From NCBI GenBank assembly GCA_900770895.1, contig CAAGMF010000041.1:1-10529 (forward strand): a stretch of 10,529 nt of DNA, given 5' to 3'. Below, one piece after another: positions 5,500 through 10,529 of the stretch (positions are counted from its first letter, which is position 1; each line of letters begins with the position of its first letter). Position numbers and translations under genes: made by a program. Source of the stretch: an uncultured Mitsuokella sp. (GTDB taxonomy: Bacteria > Bacillota > Negativicutes > Selenomonadales > Selenomonadaceae). The notes under the pieces were generated by a model, which was not told where the DNA came from, searched no databases, and saw only the letters and a program-made list of their open reading frames with translations.

Positions 5500-7401
5500 A
5501 TGCTGTATGCAGGAAAAAAGCTGACCAAAGGATTGTTAATGGGACTGACAGCAGGGTGCCTGACCGTGGTGCTGCCTCAGATAGCAGCGGCAGCGGAGGC
5601 AGAGGAAACGCCCCAAGACCTTGGCGAAGTCGTGGTGACAGCCGAAAAACGCCCTACCCAGCGCATGGATACGCCGGAAAATGTAGCGGTGATAACGGCT
5701 AAGGAGATTGCCGATAATCATTACGATACACTGACGGAAGCTGTAGATCATGTAAACGGAGTAAGTGTGACCAAGCTGGGCGGCACCGATCTGGTGACAG
5801 TGAATGGCGACCAGCGTGTAGTCGTGCTCATAGACGGTGTGCGCATGAATAATGATCAGGGCGAATCGACAGGACGATATAGTGCTAACCTGCAGATGCT
5901 GCCTTCACTGAAGAATATAGCGCGCATAGAAGTGATAAAGGGTGGCGCCTCTGCTCTGTATGGCAGTGATGCGGTTGGTGGTGTCATCAATATCATTACG
6001 AAAAAGCAGTATGAGAATAAGACGACTGTTGATCTGAGCACGGGGTCTTGGAAAACTCATGCGTATGAACTCACGACGCAGGGTAACGCCGATGGCTTGA
6101 ACTGGTTCGTTGGCGGAAAAATAGATCGCAGAGGATATTTCAAATACAAATACAACGGCGATAGTTACCGTATGGCCCACAGTGACCATGACAATGATGC
6201 TTTTGCGGTGAACCTGAATCAGAAAATAGGCGAGCGTGATATGCTGCGCTTGGCTGTGCAGCACAAGAAAGTAGAAGCTGACCAATATAAATGCTATGGG
6301 AGTACATCGGCGGCTGATCCGTATAATCCGCGTATGGAGGCAATCTATAACAATGAAAGCCTGACGTATTCCTTCAAGGAAGGTACTGCTGCACCGGGGC
6401 GGATATCATATTTTAATAATTATAAGACGGAGAAATTCGGCAGCCGGTTCAAGACGCGTCTGCAGGGGATTGACTATCAGAATGGCTGGCAGCTGGATCC
6501 GGCCAATACTATCGTAGCCGGGGCGGAATGGCATCAGAGTAAGTCTACGAATACGGCTAACGGCTATGATGGCAAGAAGATTACTACGGAGGCTCTTTAT
6601 TTGCAGGACACCTGGCAGTTTGCTTCCAAATGGAACTTCGTCCCAGGTGTACGTATGGACCATCATAGTGAGTTCGGTACGCACTGGTCACCGAAGGCGG
6701 CCATTAACTATCGGGCAGATAAGGCGACGCAGTTTTATGCGAACTGGGGACGCGTATTCAAGGCCCCAACGGCCGATGACATGTATTATACTCAGAACTG
6801 GGGCCCTGGTATGGGCATGTTTGGCAGCAGGGCGCTTGATCCGGAGACGGGCTGGACAGCTACTATCGGGATGAACCACAGCTTTGATGCACGCACGGAT
6901 ATCGGGCTGAGCCTGTTCAAAAGCCGCCTGCATGACGCAATCCGTTGGAATGAAGTAAATTCTTCCTGGTATGCTGAAAATATGAACCTCGAAGATAAAC
7001 GGGGCCTCGAGCTGAAATTAAACTATAAAGCCTCACCGTCCTGGCGCTTCGATGCGGGCTATTCTTATACGCACACGGAGATAAATAAGGGGGATGGCCA
7101 GGGGGATCATCTGGATAACACGAATCGCCAGCCGAATGGCTACCGTCTGGGTGTTCACTATCAGGAAAGTGCCTGGAAGGCCAATCTGCTCGGTGTAGCT
7201 GGAACCGGACTGGATGATAGCGTCTATGCTGACAGCCGTTATATGCGCTGGGATCTCAATGTCAGCTATGCTCCGGTCGATGCGCTTACTATTTATGCCA
7301 AAGCCCTGAATCTGACCAATCAGCATTATCCTGTTTACAAGAGCCGGTACTATCCGGGAGAAGGGCGCTGCTTCATCGTGGGCATGCAGTATAGTTTCTG
7401 A
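5500..7401 (+). CDS. btuB: TonB-dependent outer-membrane receptor, probably BtuB-type cobalamin receptor
   Basis: 633 residues from the ATG at 5500, preceded by AGGGGG. Upstream in-frame starts lie inside the previous gene and lack a signal peptide. The signal peptide covers about residues 1-31 (KKLTKGLLMGLTAG...IAAAA). A TonB box, EVVVTA, is at 43-48. The plug domain (about 55-168) has VAVITAKEI, VVVLIDGVRMN, IARIEVIKGGASALYGSDAVGGVINIITKK. A beta-barrel follows, with alternating aromatic strands and the receptor-type ending GMQYSF with a terminal Phe. The length is close to that of BtuB (about 600 residues). It lies between the binding lipoprotein (31 bp before) and the ABC ATPase (15 bp after). 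The symbol rests on riboswitch control and size; substrate choice is not proven by sequence. Confidence 0.87.
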   Translation: MLYAGKKLTKGLLMGLTAGCLTVVLPQIAAAAEAEETPQDLGEVVVTAEKRPTQRMDTPENVAVITAKEIADNHYDTLTEAVDHVNGVSVTKLGGTDLVTVNGDQRVVVLIDGVRMNNDQGESTGRYSANLQMLPSLKNIARIEVIKGGASALYGSDAVGGVINIITKKQYENKTTVDLSTGSWKTHAYELTTQGNADGLNWFVGGKIDRRGYFKYKYNGDSYRMAHSDHDNDAFAVNLNQKIGERDMLRLAVQHKKVEADQYKCYGSTSAADPYNPRMEAIYNNESLTYSFKEGTAAPGRISYFNNYKTEKFGSRFKTRLQGIDYQNGWQLDPANTIVAGAEWHQSKSTNTANGYDGKKITTEALYLQDTWQFASKWNFVPGVRMDHHSEFGTHWSPKAAINYRADKATQFYANWGRVFKAPTADDMYYTQNWGPGMGMFGSRALDPETGWTATIGMNHSFDARTDIGLSLFKSRLHDAIRWNEVNSSWYAENMNLEDKRGLELKLNYKASPSWRFDAGYSYTHTEINKGDGQGDHLDNTNRQPNGYRLGVHYQESAWKANLLGVAGTGLDDSVYADSRYMRWDLNVSYAPVDALTIYAKALNLTNQHYPVYKSRYYPGEGRCFIVGMQYSF

Positions 7402-7415
7402 TATCTAGGAGGATT

Positions 7416-8306
7416 ATGGACGAAGAACGGAAGCCAGCATTGTCGCTTTATGATCTTCAGGTCGGCTATGGCAGTCATACGGTGCTTGAACAGGTGCGGG
7501 CTGATTTTTACCCGGGGGAGATCGTCGGCATCATCGGTCCGAATGGTGCCGGCAAATCGACGCTGCTCAAGAGTATTTGCGGTCTGCTGCCCTTGCAGGA
7601 TGGCGCTGTCGGGATTGCGGGGCAGCGTTTGAATCATATGAAGCCGCAGGTTTTCGCCCGGCAGGCGGCCTATCTGCCGCAGACAGCGGATATATCTTTT
7701 TCCTTTACGGCCCTCGAGATCGTGCTGACGGGGCGGTATCCCTATCTCAAATGGTGGCAGCAGGAGTCGGCCGCGGATATAGCGCTCGCACGGGCCTGTA
7801 TGCGCTATACGGGGGTAGAGGATATGGCTGATGTGCCGCTGCGAGAGATGTCGGGCGGTCAGTGCCAGCGGGTATTGCTGGCCAGGGCGCTCGCGCAGCA
7901 GACGCGGCTGTTGCTGCTCGATGAGCCGATGACGGGACTCGATATCGTCTATCAGGAGCAGATTTTCCGCCTCGCGGCAGAGCTGGCCCATGTCGGCAGG
8001 ACATTGCTCGTCGTCGTGCATGACCTGCCACTGGCAGCCAGGTTCTGCACCCGCCTGCTGCTCGTAGCCCGCGGCCGCATCATGGCGGACGGAACGCCGT
8101 CGGAGGTGCTGACAGAGCCCCTGCTCACAGCCGCCTACGGAGTGCCGCTCTGTGTGACGGTCAATCCTGTCAACGGACATCGCGATATCTATACGCCGGA
8201 GCCCGACCGGGATGCGGCGGGGAGCAGGGCCCATCAGGCTCTGCTGGAGGCGGTATTGCGTGATGATGAGCGGGCAGATATGGAGGAGGCAGCGGAGCGT
8301 GGATAG
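7416..8306 (+). CDS. ABC transporter ATP-binding protein, BtuD/FecE type
   Basis: 296 residues. Energises the inner-membrane corrinoid importer. Motifs in order: Walker A GPNGAGKST (41-49), Q-loop LPQ (Q89), signature MSGGQ (145-149, Met in place of the usual Leu), Walker B LLLLDE (165-170), D-loop region GLD, H-switch VVHD (H202). The DGTPSEVLTEPLLTAAYGV segment after the H-loop is typical of the FecE/BtuD/haem-type ATPase family. A C-terminal tail of about 45 residues past the usual end is charged and of unknown role. AGGAGG (7407-7412) precedes the ATG. Its 3' end overlaps the permease start by 8 bp, indicating translational coupling. Confidence 0.93.
   Translation: MDEERKPALSLYDLQVGYGSHTVLEQVRADFYPGEIVGIIGPNGAGKSTLLKSICGLLPLQDGAVGIAGQRLNHMKPQVFARQAAYLPQTADISFSFTALEIVLTGRYPYLKWWQQESAADIALARACMRYTGVEDMADVPLREMSGGQCQRVLLARALAQQTRLLLLDEPMTGLDIVYQEQIFRLAAELAHVGRTLLVVVHDLPLAARFCTRLLLVARGRIMADGTPSEVLTEPLLTAAYGVPLCVTVNPVNGHRDIYTPEPDRDAAGSRAHQALLEAVLRDDERADMEEAAERG
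8282..8289 (+). promoter_or_regulatory. Ribosome binding site deciding the permease start
   Basis: GGAGGAGG lies inside the ATPase gene, 9 bp before GTG at 8299. In-frame ATGs at 8317 and 8323 are further away and would remove residues before the first membrane segment. Confidence 0.6.
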
Positions 8307-9330
8307 ACATTTCATAATGACGATGGCTGCGCTCCTGTTGCTCGTACTGGCGGCTGCTGCCGTATCGCTGCTGTGGGGGCAGATGGATATCCCTGCCGAC
8401 AATGTGTTGAGGACGGTGCTTGAGGATATAGGCCTGGCGGACTATGAGCCGGGCGCCGTGCCGGCTGACCAGCGGGCGGTCATAGAGTACATCCGGCTGC
8501 CGCGGACCATCGTAGGTCTCATGGTAGGTGCTGGGCTGGCGATATCCGGAGCAGTGCTGCAGGGCATATTCATGAATCCGCTGGCTGACCCCTCCATCAT
8601 AGGCGTATCCAGCGGAGCTTCGGTGGGGGCCATCATCGCTATCGCCTGCGGCCTTACGGCAGCCAACATACTGGCCCTGCCGATATGCGCCCTGATCGGG
8701 GCCCTGCTGGCCGTCAGCCTGGCGGTGTTCCTCTCGCGTCAGCACGGCCGCGTGTCAGTGTTGCCCCTGCTGCTGGCCGGACTGGTCGTCGGTATATTTT
8801 TATCGGCCTTGACGGCGGCTGTCCTGACGGTCCTCGAGGAGCATAAATTGCAGCAATACCTTTTCTGGACGATCGGCGGCCTCGATTATCGTACCTGGGA
8901 TCATGTTTCACTGGGAATCGGCCCGATGCTCGTGGGGGTGGCAGGCATGCTGCTCATGGCCCGGCAGCTGAATGTACTTTCGCTTGGCGATGTACAGGCA
9001 CGCTCGGTCGGCATGCCGGCAGAGCGCTATCGGCTGGTGCTGCTGGGGCTGGCGACCCTGACGACGGCGACGGGGGTATGCATCAGCGGCAATATCGGCT
9101 TCGTCGGTCTCGTGGTGCCGCATGCTATGCGCTTTGTCGTGGGACCTGATCATCGTCGTCTGCTGCCGGTCAGCCTGCTGGCAGGTGCAGCCTTCGTCGT
9201 ACTTTGTGACGCGGTGGGGCGCGTCATCGTGCCGGGACAGGAGATACGCGTCGGCATCATGACAGCATTCGTCGGTACACCGTATTTCCTCTGGCTGCTG
9301 CGTCGGGCTCAGCGCCGGGGGATGTTCTGA
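8299..9330 (+). CDS. ABC transporter permease, BtuC/FecCD type
   Basis: 343 residues from GTG 8299. This is the usual length for the FecCD/BtuC family, with about ten membrane segments. Family hallmarks are present: YIRLPRTIVGLMVGAGLAIS (64-83), GAVLQGIFMNPLADPSIIGVS (84-104), a cytoplasmic coupling helix region (GDVQARSVGMPAERYR) that contacts the ATPase, and the C-terminal GNIGFVGLVVPHAMRF and GTPYFLWLL. It forms the inner-membrane channel taking corrinoid from the lipoprotein to the cytoplasm. It overlaps the ATPase by 8 bp and is followed after 14 bp by exbB. A longer in-frame start at 8212 exists but lies entirely within the ATPase and adds non-family residues. Confidence 0.92.
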   Translation: MDRHFIMTMAALLLLVLAAAAVSLLWGQMDIPADNVLRTVLEDIGLADYEPGAVPADQRAVIEYIRLPRTIVGLMVGAGLAISGAVLQGIFMNPLADPSIIGVSSGASVGAIIAIACGLTAANILALPICALIGALLAVSLAVFLSRQHGRVSVLPLLLAGLVVGIFLSALTAAVLTVLEEHKLQQYLFWTIGGLDYRTWDHVSLGIGPMLVGVAGMLLMARQLNVLSLGDVQARSVGMPAERYRLVLLGLATLTTATGVCISGNIGFVGLVVPHAMRFVVGPDHRRLLPVSLLAGAAFVVLCDAVGRVIVPGQEIRVGIMTAFVGTPYFLWLLRRAQRRGMF

Positions 9331-9337
9331 GGGAGGA
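9331..9337 (+). promoter_or_regulatory. Ribosome binding site deciding the exbB start
   Basis: GGGAGGA is 7 bp from TTG 9345 but only 2 bp from an ATG at 9340, whose frame is ATG-TTT-TGA and stops at once. TTG is therefore the working start. Confidence 0.6.
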
Positions 9338-9344
9338 ATATGTT

Positions 9345-10031
9345 TTGACAAATCTGATAGCAGGTATAGAGTTCCTGCAAAAAGGCGGCCTGGTCATGTA
9401 TGTACTGCTGCTGCTGTCGCTGTTCGTGGTGGCTATCGCCGTCGAGCGTACGCGCTATTATCGGCGCGCTGATGCCGGACGCGGCTTCGCCCGGGAGTTC
9501 GCCGCCTGCTTTGCTACGCATGACTATGGCCGGGCCATGTCGCTGGCCGTGCAGTCATCTGGCGTGCTGCCGCAGCTCATCGTGGCCGGTGTGGCGCAGG
9601 CCGGAGCGGCCGGTAGAGAGGCTGGCCGTGATGATGGCCTTGCTCCGCGTGCAGCCGCCTCCTCGTATCTCGAGGTTCAGTCCGGGGTCGAGCTTTCTCA
9701 TCTGCGCCATCATCTTTATTCATTGAGCGTCATCGTCACGATGGCTCCTTTGCTCGGCCTGCTCGGTACGATCAGCGGCATGATCAGCGCGTTCAGCGTG
9801 TTCAATGTACAGTCCGGACAGGCTGCCGGTATCACGGGCGGTGTAGGCGAGGCCCTGATCGCTACGGCGACCGGACTCTGCGTAGCGATCGTGGCTCTGG
9901 CTGTGCATGCTTATTTCGCCCAGCGGCTCGAGGCTATCGTGACGGATATGGAGCAATGCTTCTCACTCGTCGAGACGCATATCGAGCCACTCATGCAGGC
10001 ATCTGACAGCGGGGCGGGTGATGCAGCATGA
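9345..10031 (+). CDS. exbB: ExbB/TolQ/MotA-family proton channel protein
   Basis: 228 residues with a TTG start. Three membrane segments in the ExbB order: about 15-34 (GLVMYVLLLLSLFVVAIAV), 123-150 containing the family motif MAPLLGLLGTISGMI (133-147), and 167-193 (GEALIATATGLCVAIVALAV). A cytoplasmic loop of about 85 residues separates the first two. With ExbD it makes the proton-driven motor that powers TonB. It follows the permease by 14 bp and overlaps exbD by 4 bp (ATGA), supporting one transcript. TolQ is the main alternative; the neighbouring receptor and TonB start favour ExbB. Confidence 0.9.
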   Translation: MTNLIAGIEFLQKGGLVMYVLLLLSLFVVAIAVERTRYYRRADAGRGFAREFAACFATHDYGRAMSLAVQSSGVLPQLIVAGVAQAGAAGREAGRDDGLAPRAAASSYLEVQSGVELSHLRHHLYSLSVIVTMAPLLGLLGTISGMISAFSVFNVQSGQAAGITGGVGEALIATATGLCVAIVALAVHAYFAQRLEAIVTDMEQCFSLVETHIEPLMQASDSGAGDAA

Positions 10032-10432
10032 GACTCAGAGACCGTCATTCCATCGGCAAGCCGGAGATCATGATCATACCGATGATCGATATCATGTTCT
10101 TCCTGCTGGTGTTCTTCATGATGTCTACCCTCTACATGGTGAATGTGAAGACTGTCGATGTCGATATGCCGCAGGCTCAGAGCGCCGAGACACGTCTGGC
10201 GGTGACATATGTCGTGACGATGCGCCGCGATGGGCAGGTATTCCTCGAGGATCAGCCTGTCGATGAGGAAAGGCTGGTCGAACAGGCTGCGGCAGAAGCA
10301 GCGAAGGACAGCCGCTTCTCGGTCGTCGTGCGTGCCGACCAGGGACTGGACTACGGCATGGTCGTCGGACTGCTGGATCGCTTCAAGAGCCGCGGAATCA
10401 CGCATATCGGCCTCGCTGCCCAGGGGAGTTGA
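10028..10432 (+). CDS. exbD: ExbD/TolR-family energy-transduction protein
   Basis: 134 residues, the usual ExbD length. A short cytoplasmic N-terminus (RDRHSIGKPEIMI) is followed by one membrane segment, about 15-38, carrying the conserved proton-carrying Asp (D21 in PMIDIMFFLLVFFM). The periplasmic domain ends with VVVRADQGLDYGMVVGLLDRFKSRGITHIGLAA, the standard ExbD/TolR ending. The ATGA overlap with exbB indicates coupled translation. It partners ExbB and TonB to energise the receptor. Confidence 0.93.
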   Translation: MRLRDRHSIGKPEIMIIPMIDIMFFLLVFFMMSTLYMVNVKTVDVDMPQAQSAETRLAVTYVVTMRRDGQVFLEDQPVDEERLVEQAAAEAAKDSRFSVVVRADQGLDYGMVVGLLDRFKSRGITHIGLAAQGS

Positions 10433-10436
10433 GGCT

Positions 10437-10529
10437 ATGGGGAGATTTCATGGCCGGGCGTCAGAGGCGGCACGCCGGGAAAAGCTGACGGCGTGGGGCG
10501 TATCGCTGCTCATCCATGCCGCACTGTTC
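10437..10529 (+). CDS. tonB: TonB, N-terminal fragment cut by the window edge
   Basis: Thirty-one codons are visible, from the ATG 4 bp after the exbD stop to the right edge. A GGGGAG-TTGAGG purine-rich site precedes it. After a basic stretch (GRASEAARREK) comes LTAWGVSLLIHAALF, the start of a membrane anchor with the Ser-x3-His pattern (S23/H27) of TonB transmembrane helices. Position after exbB-exbD makes TonB the best call. The C-terminal receptor-contact domain lies outside the window. Confidence 0.8.
   Translation, partial: MGRFHGRASEAARREKLTAWGVSLLIHAALF

Noticed and set aside
7350..8402. Minus-strand open frame of 350 codons
   Set aside because: Antisense to the ABC ATPase with its full motif set; no ribosome site or family features.

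Overview
The window looks like chromosomal DNA of a diderm Firmicute, most likely Negativicutes (Selenomonas/Mitsuokella/Megamonas-like). This is an inference. It rests on Firmicute-style signals (strong GGAGG ribosome sites, sigma-A-type promoters, a cobalamin riboswitch ending in an intrinsic terminator) combined with outer-membrane machinery (a TonB-dependent receptor plus ExbB, ExbD and TonB). No transposase, tRNA, rRNA or CRISPR array was seen.

Left part (1-3843). A minus-strand AAA_14/DUF4143-type ATPase runs off the left edge. Its extended -10 promoter is overlapped by a perfect 16-bp inverted repeat. Next comes a minus-strand protein of unknown function (1476-2525) with two copies of a KLRxGxxLS motif and a long Ala/Ser/Thr-rich linker, closed by a strong hairpin terminator at 1391-1435. 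Divergent from it is a secreted protein (2752-3843) whose N-terminal half resembles the FlgT_N/LPP20 fold. None of these three has an obvious link to the right part.

Middle (3844-4451), about 600 bp without a gene. In order it holds a weak orphan promoter, a terminator (3979-4009), a good promoter (4041-4069), a cobalamin riboswitch aptamer (4103-4276, with the L13 pseudoknot hairpin just downstream) and an intrinsic terminator with a long U tract (4356-4402).

Right part (4452-10529). Seven tightly packed plus-strand genes form one apparent operon behind the riboswitch: a lipoprotein substrate-binding protein, a TonB-dependent receptor, an ABC ATPase, a FecCD/BtuC-type permease, ExbB, ExbD and the first 31 codons of TonB. 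Gaps are 31, 15, 14 and 4 bp, with overlaps of 8 and 4 bp. Together they encode a complete corrinoid import route: outer-membrane receptor, its own proton-driven energiser (ExbB-ExbD-TonB), a periplasmic binding lipoprotein and an inner-membrane ABC importer. All of it is predicted to be switched off when cobalamin is plentiful. The families are well known. The noteworthy point is that the energising complex appears to be under the same riboswitch as the transporter it serves.
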